Assembly (NCBI GenBank): GCA_902805475.1
Contig: CADCSX010000008.1
Location: 2,214,001-2,278,000 of the forward strand
DNA: 64,000 nucleotides
Direction: 5' to 3'
From: Entonaema liquescens
Taxonomy: Eukaryota > Ascomycota > Sordariomycetes > Xylariales > Xylariaceae
Shown here in pieces: positions 46,398 through 58,125 of this stretch (the stretch's first letter is position 1; the number at the start of each line of letters is the position of its first letter). The notes under the pieces are model-generated. The model did no database searches, was not told where the DNA came from, and saw only the letters and a program-made list of their open reading frames with translations. The position numbers were made by a program, and so were the translations under genes.

Positions 46398-47203
46398 CTA
46401 ACTCATCTCCTTGACCAGCTTTCGTACCAGCTTCTTCTGCTGGTCAACAGTGAGGCTTTTCTCGTCAGTATCCTTTACTGCCCGTCCGACCACCAAGACA
46501 GTCTTAGTATTTTCACTATTAACCCATATCTTCCCATTTCTACCAACCGCGGTCTCGAAAGCAAGACCCGCGGATCCTAGTTCCTCTAACACAACTGCCT
46601 TACCCTCTTCGGCAGACTTCCGCATTAAAAGCCGTCTGGCCATGCCGAGTGAGATGTCGAACAGCATGCCGCCGTTCAAGGGGCCTAGACCGTCTGCCTT
46701 CCCTGTGCTGGGCGACACGCATTCGAGCTCAGGGTCCATGTGCCGATTCGCAAGGCAGACTCTTGCGTATACCAGAGCACCGGGGTTCAAGTTAGGCCGC
46801 GTCTTCTTCGTGGCCATTTCAAATGCTAATTGTGGTAGTATGGCATTGGATGTGTAGCTGGACAACGTGACGTAAAAGTAGTCAACTGCTGAGTGGTGAA
46901 CGGTTCCGATGACTAGATCACCGACCGTCGGTATATACTATATGTGCTGTGAGTACGTGTGTATGTTATGCGGGTAAACTACATGTAATAACTTACTCGT
47001 CCTCCGTTATATTCAACCCATATTGAATTCTTCCTAGGATCTGTGATGAGCTGTCCAGCAACAGTAGGTACCAGCTCATTGGGAGGAATATGTCTGAGTC
47101 CCGGACCGAGCCGTAAGGCCCTTTTCGGATGTGATGGAATCAAGGAGGGATCTATCTGATCTCCAGGAAGGACAAACACCCTCTCGCCTTGTGCAGTCGC
47201 CAT
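46398..47203 (-). CDS. RRP40: Exosome complex cap subunit RRP40
   Basis: Exons 47203-46997 and 46937-46398 join in phase 0 for 248 residues, close to yeast Rrp40. The order is an N-terminal domain (FVLPGDQID, RLGPGLRHI), an S1 domain starting YIPTVGDLVIGTV, with GALVYARVCLANRHMDPELEC beyond it, and a KH domain with the diagnostic GRNGKIWV. Rrp40 is one of three S1/KH cap proteins that thread RNA into the nuclear and cytoplasmic RNA exosome for 3'-5' decay and processing. It is divergent from SSZ1 with 404 bp between the start codons. Confidence 0.96.
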
Positions 47204-47607
47204 TTTAGTTATATGTTGGTTATATGTTGATGTTGATGTTATGAGAATTGGAGCTTTGAAAATTTGGTGGCTGAGCTACAAAGATGCATGGGCTGGAACG
47301 GTCGCTTTTAGCTCTATTCGTGGCTGGTGTGAAGAGTTGGAGGGGTTATTGTGGCTAGGGTTGATACGCTATGCGGAATTGGGGTGTGGTGGGGGTACAG
47401 TGGACAGGGATGTGCTGCATCGAGGAACTTTATTTTTTTTCTTTTGCTTCTAAGATCAAAAATTTTGGCAAAGCGACGAAATCCAAAATCTCACACCCCA
47501 ACACTAGCGAGACAATACTTCTCTAACACCCTTGAATTCACTGGCTTCGACTTGAAATTGTTCCCTACGAACCTGACTATTTATAATCCTTTAAGAAGAT
47601 CGCATCC
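47204..47607. other. Divergent intergenic region between RRP40 and SSZ1
   Basis: 404 bp separate the two ATGs, so the promoters must share or abut. There is a T-rich run at 47430-47445. I cannot identify specific factor sites. Confidence 0.6.
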
Positions 47608-49438
47608 ATGACTGAGAAGGGAGCTGGCCAACTTGGCGTTTCGCCAAGTGATCGATGCGCCATTGGTATATCCTTTGGTAATTCGTATAGCTCTATTGCT
47701 AGTACAACCGATGATAGTCCTGTTGTCATTGCGAACGAAGATGGAGGTGGGTGACATATCCCTAGATTTATACGGCACCTCGCTAATCTACCCTATACTA
47801 TAGACCGACAGATCCCCACCATCCTATCATATGTCGACGGAGAAGAGTACACCGGAAACCAGGCTAAGGCTCTATTGATCCGGAACCCGCAGAACACAGT
47901 CATATCTTTCAAGGACTTCCTTGGCCAAGAGTTCGTTTTTACCTTGGAAACTACATACCTGAATAAATGCTTACCTTTACAATAGATTCAAGTCTATCGA
48001 CCCTACTCACTGCCACGCCGCAGCTCACCCCCAGGATGCGAGCGGAACAGTTTCATTCACGATTCAGGACAAGGCCGAGGGTGAACCTTCTACCCTGTCA
48101 GTGAAGGAAGTGTCCACCCGATATCTGCGTCGTCTTTTACAATCTGCTTCGGACTACTTGGGAAAGAAGGTTACCTCTGCCGTAATAGCAGTACCTACAA
48201 ACTTCTCAGAGTCCCAAAGGGAAGCCCTGATCCAGGCCGCAAACGATGCTGAGCTTGAGGTCCTCCAGTTGATCAACGAGCCTATTGCTTCAGTCCTTGC
48301 CTACGATGCAAGACCAGAGGCTAAGTTGGAAGACAAGATAATCGTAGTGGCTGATCTTGGCGGTACACGCTCAGATGTCGCTGTAGTAGCTTCGAGAGGT
48401 GGACTGTATACGATCCTTGCAACGGCTCACGACTACGAGTTTTCTGGCGCGCACCTGGACCAAGTCCTTATGGAACATTTTGCAAAGGAGTTCATGAAGA
48501 AGAACCCTAATGTCGACCCTCGAGGAAATGCCAGGAGCTTGGCAAAGCTCAAGGCTGAATCCGAGGCTACTAAGAAGGCTCTTAGCATTGGTACCAACGC
48601 CAGTTTCAGCGTCGAAAGCTTGGCAGATGGTATTGACTTCCAAACTACTATTAACAGACTGAGGTACGAGACAATTGCTCGTAAGGTATTCGAAGGCTTC
48701 AACCGCCTTGTCGAAGGTGTCATAAAGAAGGCTGGATTGGACGTCCTCGATATTGACGAGGTAATTCTCTCTGGTGGCACATCTCACACCCCTCGAATCG
48801 CAAACAATTTCCGCGCGATATTCCCAGAGACCACCTCTATCCAGGCCCCGGCAACAAGCGCAACCGCCATCAACCCTTCGGAGCTCCAAGCTCGTGGTGC
48901 CGCTCTCCAGGCCTCTTTGATCCAAGAGTACGAGTCGGATGACATTGAACAATCGACGCATCCCGCTGTTACAACGGTGAAGCACATTACTAACGCTATT
49001 GGTGTTATCTCATTATCCGACGATGGCGAGGAGATTTTCACACCCATCATTGCACCGGAGACCGCCGTCCCGGCTCGCCGCACAATCCATGTCGCAGCCC
49101 CTGAAAATGGAGGGGACGTGCTAGTGAAAATCGCCGAAGGCGGCACTCATATCAAGGTGACGAAGCCGGAGCCGAAACCAAAGGAGAACGGCAACAAAGA
49201 AGATGGCGAAGACGAAGATGAGGACGACAGCGACTTCGACTCCGAGGAGGAGGAAGAGGAGCATAGGGAAAAGATCTGGAAGATCGGCACTCCCCTCGCC
49301 GAAGCCGCCGTTCGTGATGTTAAGAAGGGAGGCAAGGTCGAGGTCACGATCAACGTTGCGGGTGATCTTGCGGTTACTATCACGACGAGAGCAGTCGGTG
49401 GCAAGGGCGGCGTCAGGGGCACTCTGCCAGCCCCGTAA
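47608..49438 (+). CDS. SSZ1: Ribosome-associated Hsp70-like chaperone SSZ1
   Basis: Exons 47608-47746, 47804-47930 and 47986-49438 join in phase for 572 residues. The Hsp70 ATPase fold is visible: phosphate-1-like AIGISFGNSYSSIA, the segment VPTNFSESQREAL, phosphate-2-like VVADLGGTRSDVAVV and adenosine motif VILSGGTSHTPRI. The substrate-binding part is short and carries an acidic insert (EDGEDEDEDDSDFD), unlike the full domain of Ssa-type Hsp70s. Ssz1 pairs with the J-protein zuotin in the ribosome-associated complex and assists Ssb on nascent chains. Divergence in the ATP motifs (no DxGxTxx in phosphate 1) agrees with Ssz1, which needs no hydrolysis. The second donor is GTTCGT. Confidence 0.93.
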
Positions 49439-50056
49439 AATAGATCACCTACTATCTCACCTGGGTAATGTTACTTAGTGCTCTTCGCTTATCGGCGTCG
49501 GTCTAGTTAAAAAGGAGGGGAGGGATCGCGACGCTCGGGTAGGCACTATTCGTTGAATGGAGCGCATGTGGAATTCTTTTCGTTCCACCACTCTCAGGCA
49601 GAATAGGCAGGCAGGCAGGCATAGGCTTTCGCATAGGGAATAGAGTAGACATGATGCATATACGCATTTTATTTAACTGAAGTCATGACGATATTTATGC
49701 TACGATTCTTGTACATCCTCGCTCCTCGTCGTGCAGGCTTTAACAGACCCTATCTTCATGATGGTATAATGTGATTTCATTCAAGACGCGATGTTCTTTC
49801 CCGTCTATTAGTCTACCTGTTTTGTGCGCAGCCGGTTCATACCAACCTACTATATATATATAACACCGATCCTATCCCCATCCCATTCTCGGCATATGCA
49901 ATTCCCACTTCTAGAATATAAATTAGTTAGGTTAACTACCGGTACCTAAGGTTATTCCCGTGGATGTCTAGATATAACAAAACAACCCCCACGCTATGTT
50001 TCACACGAAAATATAACAATAGAGCTACCCTGGCACAAGTACAAAAGCCTTAAGCT
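49439..50056. other. Intergenic, convergent
   Basis: 3' flanks of SSZ1 and the C2 NT-type gene. A short GCAGGCAG repeat occurs near 49605-49622 and a TATATATATA run near 49851-49862. Nothing else seen. Confidence 0.55.
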
Positions 50057-51605
50057 TTACGCAACAGTCTCGGGTAACGTCCAAGCAACCAAGTCCTCCC
50101 GCTCCTCGTACTCGTCGACCTCCCTCGGCCGGCGGAACCCCTCGCGCCCACGATCGCTCCCTAATGTTGGCGCTAGACTCGTCAAGCTTCCGCTACGACT
50201 GCGTCCACCATCCGACGCTCCGTCTACACCGCCGCCGTCCTCTCGAAGCGGCTTCCCGAGCCCTCGGTACCGAGGATGTCGCCCGCCTCCCGCGCCTTCC
50301 TGACGGCTGCTATTGCTGCTGCTCCGTAGCCCGCCGGTCAGTGTCGGGGAGCTGTGGTCGCTGCCGCCGCTGCGTGTGCGCAGGTGATGCTGGCGGCGCA
50401 TGTGGCGGATATCAGCGGGTCGCAAGGTATTACCGCCTGCGCCTTCGTCGTCGCTTATGTTGCCGCTATTATTGCTGGCGCTACTGGCGACGGACCCAGA
50501 GTGGGAGAGACGACTGCGGCGGAGAGGGGGTTTGTTACCAGGGCGCGTGATGGAATCGGTATCGTTCCACCCGTCGCCGCCGGAGAAGATGTCCTCGATG
50601 CACTCGTCGGCCGGAAGCTCGCCGGGTTGACAAGCCCAGCTAGCGGCTAGCGCACGGCGGTACATGTCCTGAAGCTCTGAAGCATCGCGGGACTTGCCGA
50701 GAGAGCCGGGGTTATTTTTGGGATTGGGGGGCGTGGAGCCGTCTTCGGATCCCTCGACCGGGACCTGCTCTCCGCCCGCCATGATGCCGGCTATACCACC
50801 AAACATAGGAGCTGTTTTGAGGGGAGGCGCGACATAGTTACGCTCACCGTCGATCTGAACCATTAAGATGCCAATCTTAAGCGTGCTGTTAATCTTGCTT
50901 TCCTGCATTAAGTATCTCCGGACGATACCCTCTTCAGCCTCCTCGTCCACAACATCATTTTCCTCCGGGTGCGGTAGCGGTGGCGCCATTGTGCTCTGAG
51001 GGCTGGTCCCTCCTATGACACCAGGTGGGAGGCTACTACCCGATTTGCTACTGCTTTGTCTTCGGTGCGACATGCCTTGTCCGATCTTCTCTCGCGCATG
51101 ATCCAGGCTTGCGCTGGCTCGCGCGCCCATACTTCGGCGAGGGAAATTCTCGCTTTCTTCGACATATTCGCTTAGGTTTAACTTGACAACGCCGAGGGGA
51201 ATCTTCTCGTCGCGACCGCCAGGAACCATAGGAAATTCTTGCAGAACCTCGAATTCGATGGGGCATTCGGTCAGGTTGTTGTTGCGATCGATTGAGATGC
51301 GCAAAGGTATAATCTTAGAATAATTATATACAACGCGGTGGTTGATCTTGTCGATAGAGCACTTGGCCGTACGGCCGCGATGCTCGCCATGGATCGAGTT
51401 CGGAAGGTACCATTTTACCGTAGAGGTGCCAGCAACTAATGGTACATTATTCAGGTCGTATATAGTAAGATGAAGCTCGAATTTCGGCTAGACGAGGGAC
51501 AGCAATATGCATTAGTATCGTAAAATATGAGACAGGATGAAGTCAATAATAGCATATGTATATATATACCTTCCGCGCCTTATTAACTATTGGAAGAACA
51601 CGCAT
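50057..51605 (-). CDS. C2 NT-type (EEIG1/EHBP1 N-terminal C2-like) domain protein, about 488 aa
   Basis: Exons 51605-51570 and 51487-50057 join in phase 0. The N-terminal C2-like domain reads KARKPKFELHLTIYDL, NNVPLVAGTSTVKWYLPNS, HRGRTAKCSIDKINHRV and IPLGVVKLNLSEYVEE, then EGIVRRYLMQESKINSTLKIGI after a Ser-rich insert. A conserved LQDMYRRALAASWACQPGELPADECIEDIF follows, and the C-terminus is GC-rich, disordered and Ser/Arg/Gly-rich. This domain is thought to bind membranes or scaffold cytoskeletal and vesicle partners; fungal members are uncharacterised as far as I know. The first coding exon is only 12 codons, but it supplies the residues expected just before KFELHLTI. Confidence 0.85.
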
Positions 51606-52609
51606 GTTAGCTTGAGAAAATTACGAAATTGGCGCATAGCAATGGGTGTCACGACCAAAGCAAGAGACATTCTTATAACAATTCCCCTAGCGAAGCCGAA
51701 TAAAAGGAAGAATAAGGGATAGCAGTATGAAGGGCAAGCACAAGTTGTGCTAATAACAACAATGACAAGTTGCCGAATGTAGGCAGAGTTACATCTTCGC
51801 TTATTGGATGAATGGGAAGGCAACCGATAATAATATAAGAGAAAGACAGGAATGCGGCTCAAAGAAATATGTATGACAAAGCTTGAGACGGGGGAAAGAA
51901 GGACGGCGGCAGCGGACGGCTAAGGGGGCTTACGAGCTTACATACTTAAGGACGCCATAGAGTCTTAATAAAGCCGCATTCACCCTAGCGATGGGAAAGC
52001 TGTACATGCTAGCTAACTAGCAGCAAATGCGAACGGCACAGGAGGTGTACTGGTACTGGTAACATGCAGTCATGATTCGGAGCACTAGATAGCGGCTAGA
52101 ACTTGTTGTTTCGGCTGTCCGGGATTCCGAAATGCGAAATGCGAAAAGCGAACAGGTTTCTGCTGGGTTTCTATTAGAATCATACGAACGAGGTAAGGCG
52201 AAATTCGAGATAAGGTAGGCTTGGTAAGGAAAAAGGATTGAATTAGGGGGGGGTTACGTTACCCCTAGCTCGTAGTGCTAGAATCAGCCACGCAGGATAG
52301 GGCGACGTCAAGATCATGAAAAGCCAGGGAAAAAAAAAAAGAAAGAAAAGCAATGCTCGTTGGTTCGTTCGAGTGTTAGTTGTGGAAACGGAAATGTTCC
52401 GGACCTTGTCGATTTAGGTACTTAGTTCGGATAGGTACCTATTAGACTTTTTTAATTATGTATCTAAGACTTATCGACGTCATCGTTTAATGCCTACGTT
52501 GAGTTAGGTTTAAGCTATGGCAATTCTGATGTAGTGGTATCGAGTACAATATTGATACGAACCTGCCTTAAAGGTATTTATATACTTACCTTAACGCGCG
52601 GGGAAGGTA

Positions 52610-53260
52610 TTTAAAAATGCTTATAGCGATAATGTTAATTTTAAAAATTTTTATATAAAAATATTAAAAAATAAATTAATTTTAATTTTTAAAAATCATT
52701 ATTATAATTAAATTAAACGTAAAAAAATATTAAAAAATAAAATTATTTTATTACGTAATTGTTTTATTTTTAAAAAAAAATTTCGAATTTTTAATATAAT
52801 TTTATATATATAAATATATTAAATTAAAAATTATTTTTAAATAATTATTATTTTAAATTAAATTTTATTTAAATAATATTTTATAATTAAATATTTTAAA
52901 AATAAAAATTATATATATTAATTTTAAATATTTTATATAATTAATATTATTAAATAATTAATTTAATAAATTAATTATCCGTTAAATTAATTAATAAATA
53001 CGTTATGTAAATTTTTTAAAAAATTATTTTTTTTTATAAAAAATTATACGTTCGAATTTTATTTATCCCGTAATTTTTAAGTTTTTTTTTTTTTTATTTT
53101 ATATTTATTTATATATTTATTTATATTACGTATATATTATAACGTAAATATATTTTTTTTAAAAAACGTATTATATTTTTAAAATCATTTTAAATTAAAA
53201 TTATTTTAAATTATAAATATATTATATATATAAATTTATGTTTAATTTAAAAGCTATTTA
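52610..53260. repeat. Extreme AT-rich block with CpG-restricted cytosines (RIP-like relic)
   Basis: By hand count, 52681-53220 contains about 30 G or C in 540 bases (about 6%). About 11 of 16 top-strand cytosines are in CpG, while CpA is nearly absent. No coding frame, terminal repeat or recognisable transposon protein remains. Confidence 0.8.
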
Positions 53261-53340
53261 ATTAACATTTGTTTCATTACCATGTTTATATAAATCTATT
53301 TTAGTAAGTTGATATTATTGCTGTAAACATTTTCAAATAC

Positions 53341-53350
53341 CCCCCCCCCC
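53341..53350. repeat. Poly-C run
   Basis: Ten consecutive C followed by GCGCGG, at the right flank of the AT block. Confidence 0.9.
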
Positions 53351-53848
53351 GCGCGGTAAGGTATAGATATACTTCAAATACTTAGGTATGTACCGCACCT
53401 CTAACCTTAAATCTAGCGGAATTTACGGATATATGCGTTAGGTTTAGGAGGTACATTTTGAATGCTAAAACAAGACGCCAGCTACACCTGCTAGGAGGTA
53501 AGATAGGTACCTGTCAGACCCACTAGAACACTTTAACATGGGACTACTAAAAATTTGAAGCACATGTTCACGCGCAGCGTAATACGCGTTTATTAATACG
53601 CGGTATTCAATCCTTGATGCATCATGCATCATGCATCATGTACCACTTAACGAAGTAACGACGAAAATTTTTGTCTCACTCATTGAAGTCTTTTTACACT
53701 CAACATTGACTCCATAACTGGCAGGGTTCTATTTATCGTATTCTTCCTCGGAAGCGTATTTGCTTGCTCTTAAACCACCTTCCGAGCGAATATACTGCCC
53801 GCTTTGCCCGTTGACTCATGGCTTATTCATAGAATCCTCCCAGATAAG

Positions 53849-56642
53849 ATGCCTCCGAAACAGGTGTCGAAGGCTAAGCCTACCGGGGGCTCGGATAGTA
53901 AAGCGGCTTCAACGAATAAGCCGAAGTCTCGTCCTGAGACTTCTAAAAATCCAGTCCAGTCAAAGTCGAATAAGAGAAAAGATCCTCCGCAGCAAGATGC
54001 GGGATCCAAGAACCAGGGGAAGGGTTCAGACCCTAGAACTAGGGATACAAAGCGTGCAAAGATCCATGAGGTCAGGAGTATTGCAGCACAGAAATCTCAC
54101 GCTGCCTTGAAAGATGGCGAACTGAATGTTCAGTCATTCGTCGGCTCTCTTTCATTTGAGATCAATGCTTTAGATGAGAGCATGAGGCGGACGAGGACAT
54201 CTCAAACTAGCCGGGCATTTCAGCGCGTTCCCTTCAGAATGAGACGTAGGGCTGCAGCCCATAACTATAAAAAAGTCCCGAGGCGCTTGCGGAAGAGGGC
54301 TAAGAGGGAAATGATAGAGGACAATACTCCAACGGTTAGCTCTAAGACTAGAAAGCCAAAAACTACCAGGGCGAGGTTACGAGCGGAGATATCTCGGAAG
54401 CTGGACCTTCTTTCAAGACGAAAGAAGCTACGGAAACTAAAGAGTTCTGGCGCTGATGATGAGACCATCTCCATAAGGGCTGCTAGGCCAAAGATAAAAA
54501 GGAATGCGCTCAACGAACCCATCATAGCCGCCAGAAAATTCAGAAAGCGCCAACTCTCTAAAACATGGCTCCCTACTCATTTATGGCATGCGAAGAGAGC
54601 AAGGATGACACCTCCCACTCAACCTTTGTGGCGGTTCGCTATCCCCCTTACCCCATCACAAAAAGTATACAGACCAACTCACCGCATACAATGGGAGAAG
54701 GGCGCAATGGCTTGGGATATGAGCTATATGAGCACGATTGGCCTGTCTGGGCCTGAGAATAGCGTCCAAAACATTCTCATGTCATTAGGCTTTACACAGG
54801 AAGCTTTGTGGGGCGCCAAAGCAAGGCGTTGGTGGTCGGGTAATATACACTGGTCCGGAATATTGAGCAGGAAGAGCGCAAACAGCATACATGTTATTGG
54901 CCCAGCGACTATAATCTGGAATCCGGAAAAGCAAGCTGAAGGCGAAAAGCAACGTAAACAGTTTAGACAACTTTTCATCCGCGTCCACCCTTCCGCATTT
55001 TTAGAGACATTCAACGAGATTCTACGGCTCGCGAAGATGCAGAATCCTCGTCCTTATGTAGAGGACCTGAGATTTGAAATCGGAAGTATTGACATCATAG
55101 GCCCTGACTCGACTGAAGCCCTGCTTGGAGTGCTTCGACCATACTTCCAAAAGCTGATTCCAAAGAACCGCATGCTTCAAAATTTGAGTCGCTAACCGGG
55201 TTAAAAGATCCCGGCTCTCTACCCGTAGGATATCTCCTATCCTTCTCGGTTGTAGATCCTCGCCTTCGTTACCCCCACGGCAAGTTACGCTTCCGAAGAG
55301 TGACGATCAGAATGCACAGGCAGCACTTCTAGAAGCTATATCAGCACCCCATGAAGATGATGCTGCTAAGCCTCATCAGTTGTTCGATAGGGATACTCGA
55401 TTCAAGGCTACTAGGCTTCCACCTCAGCGATCCCTAAATCGTCGACGGGGCAATAATAAACCAGGGACAGTACTTGAACCAACCATGGTTGATCCTCCTA
55501 TCCCTATAATACTATTTGCTTCCCGTCATTCCATAGGTTCACAATCGTCCGGTACTTGGACAGTAATGTTACCATACAAATGCGTCCTTCCGGTATGGTA
55601 CAGTCTAATGCATTATCCCTTGTCGACTGGCGGGAACCCGTGGTTTGGAGGCTTAGACGAGATCAGACATGTTACATTCGAGCGAGGCCTTCCTTGGTTC
55701 CCCGGTGACTTACCCGGCACAGACGCGGGTAAAGCTTGGGAATTAGAAGAACGAAATGCAAGACACAAAGCATGGGACCGCATGCCTAAAGGGAAAAGAG
55801 TCAATTGGGAATCACTTGACCTAGGAGCAGGGCGCAAAGGTGAGGTTGGTATAGGATGGAATTGCGATTACGAACTACTTCTCGGTCTTAAGAGGGCGGG
55901 GGACAAGGTAGATGACCCTGATGAGATGGCAATAGATGAGAAAGCTAGAGCGGAAGAACCTCAATTAACTCCTCCAGATGGAAAGCAGGCAGCATCCATA
56001 AGCTCCTTAGAAAGTGTCACGCAACTTTCTAGGTCTGCATTTGCTGTCTACCGGCTACCAATATCTGTGCTACCTCCTCCAACTTCATTGGTAGCGGCGA
56101 ACATCAAGATGCTGGCGCGTGGAGTGGCCACCACATGTGCCAGAGTCTATCGACTACCCGATGTGAAACCTACCGCCGTTTCCACACAAACCGAAGTACC
56201 AGCTAGCGACCCTCCTCATGTAAAGGCCGAGGGCAAACTACCGCCCAACATACGCGACCAGTGGTTAGCACAAAAGCCGTCCAAAAATAGCAGGCCTAAG
56301 AAAGTCGTCCCAAGGCCAAATCTAGACTTGGAAACACGGCAGCAACTGCTCGCGCAGCAGCTCATCGCCCCTCCAGCGACATTCCCGCCGCCTGCTCCCA
56401 ACTCTGAGAGCATCAACGGACATCCTTTATGCCCCAACGAAGAAGATTTGATTGGATTTGTAACTACTGGAAGTTTTAACCTCAGGAATGGAAAAGGCGA
56501 TGCTATAGGGAGCTTATCATCTACAAAGGCTCTGGAGGAACTACGACGATATAAGAATGAGAACGACCCCGCCGCTAGGCTTTGCATTGTCAGGAACGCG
56601 GGCCAAAATGTTGGCTGGCTTGCGAGGTGGGAGTTAATATAG
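53849..56642 (+). CDS. POP1: RNase P / RNase MRP protein subunit POP1 (two apparent frame breaks)
   Basis: The ATG at 53849 is the first in the frame. A basic N-terminus leads to RMRRRAAAHNYKKVPRRLRKRA and LPTHLWHAKRARM, both POP1 hallmarks. The central PLWRFAIPLTPSQKVYRPTHR and C-terminal GTWTVMLPYKCVLPVWYSLMHYPLSTGG (POPLD) segments follow, with a final RNAGQNVGWLARWELI. Pop1 is the large scaffold of RNase P (tRNA 5' maturation) and RNase MRP (rRNA processing). The homology leaves the frame at AAAA 55179-55182 (FESLTGLKDPGSLPVGYLLS continues in another frame) and again at 55293-55294. With one base added at each, the gene is one exon of 931 residues. Loss of this essential protein is implausible, which argues for assembly error. 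Confidence 0.93.
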
Positions 56643-58125
56643 GTTCAGCGGAAGTGCTGTCCATAGCGATACCCAAATTCCATGGAGATTCTTTACACAA
56701 CTGTTCTTGTTTTTGATTCTACCAAGAGATAGTATAACTCGTATTGGCGGTTTAAACGGTTTACGCTCGAAAACACCAATCTTCAGGATAACCAGAAGAG
56801 GGAAGATGACCTTTAATCCTGCTTCCAATTAATATCACCTACCGCCGACAATATAACAATACAGAGAGAGGGTGTGGTTGGTATCCCATGTGGATACTCG
56901 TTTACCTTCTCGGCAGGTCAATCCTCAACCCTAACCCCCTGCATTATATCTACTACTATATAGTAGAGTAACCCCCTACGATATCCAAGGATTAGTATTA
57001 TACTAGTCCTCGCTTGTAATCCGATGCCATGATTTGTTCTTTGAGATTAGACTAATATCCAGATTCTCCAATCAGTAACGTATTCCCCGAATCCAAACTC
57101 GCCCCGACTAAAGTATCTACCGCTGTATTAATCTACGAGAACAGAACTCTACAGCGGACGCGGATATTCATCACAAGCCAGAGATATAGAACACGCATCA
57201 GCTGTTTGCGCTCTTTCGCATACTTAATGTAGCATGACCCTTCGTGCATTTTCGTCCTGCTTTCGAGGTGCTGCCACCGGGTGTCCTTCCGCTCATATAA
57301 GGTATGCATGTCTTCGTGCAACAACGCACTCAGCCAGCGTTCTGTCACGCCCGTACATCTACATGCGTCGTCTCCTGATGATCGACACAAGGCGGAATAT
57401 GGATGTTACCCCAGACGGCAACCCCCGCGATACTGTTATGTCACCGCTTGCCGTAATTGGCGGGTGTTACATCGCTGCAAGGCGTCCCTTGTCGTTTATA
57501 ACCCAGGGAGAGCCGTTTTGGGCTTTTCCATCTCGTCTGTCCGCCCAACCAACGAAGACACGCCCATTGCTGACAGAGGAACCCTTGCCCTGGCGTCGTC
57601 GCTGAATATCTGGCCGAGATTCTCGTCGCTCGAACCCGGTCATGGGCCGCGCTGGGTAAGTGCCCCGTGCTTGGTGCGGCGTTCGTGTCGATCGTATCAC
57701 GGGCGTTCTTGCTACTGCCGGTATGCACGTCACATCCGAGGTATACCACCGACGAGGGAATAGGTGTAGCCCTGTCGCGCGTAGCTATTCCTTTGATCTG
57801 ATATGTGGACTTTGAACAAAATAAGCCAGGGAACCCTAGTACCCACGAGGAGGAAAATGGAGAAATTTGGAGGTGAGGTTGGGGTTGGGAGGAAAGCGCC
57901 AGTTCTGTCAATCACGAGGAAATCAGATTCGAGTGAGGGACGTCATGGGCTTCCTTTTTTGGGGCTTCCTTCGATGGATACAAAACTCGGGGTTTCCGCA
58001 GGTGTTACCTGCTCAGCCAGCCTTTCCACATCTTGGGTAGTCCCTCAGCTTGGCTACCAGGAACCTGGGTGCTTAGCTATTAAGTTTGAGCTTGTTCACC
58101 GCTAGCTATCAAGGAATCTACGGGC
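56643..58125. other. Intergenic
   Basis: About 1.5 kb. Several overlapping open frames on both strands at 57234-57915 lack recognisable domains and are probably compositional. A promoter for the FAD oxidase must lie at the right end. Confidence 0.45.

Larger units (their letters stand above)
51606..53848. other. Intergenic with AT island
   Basis: Between the divergent C2 NT-type gene and POP1. The left part is ordinary, with a purine run at 52328-52348. Then come the AT island at 52610-53260, a C10 run at 53341-53350 and a 7-bp repeat (GCATCAT, three copies) near 53619-53640. No gene recognised. Confidence 0.6.

Noticed and set aside
57234..57915. Overlapping frames of 120-160 codons on both strands
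   Set aside because: None shows a domain or coherent composition, and several overlap in different frames. Treated as non-coding.
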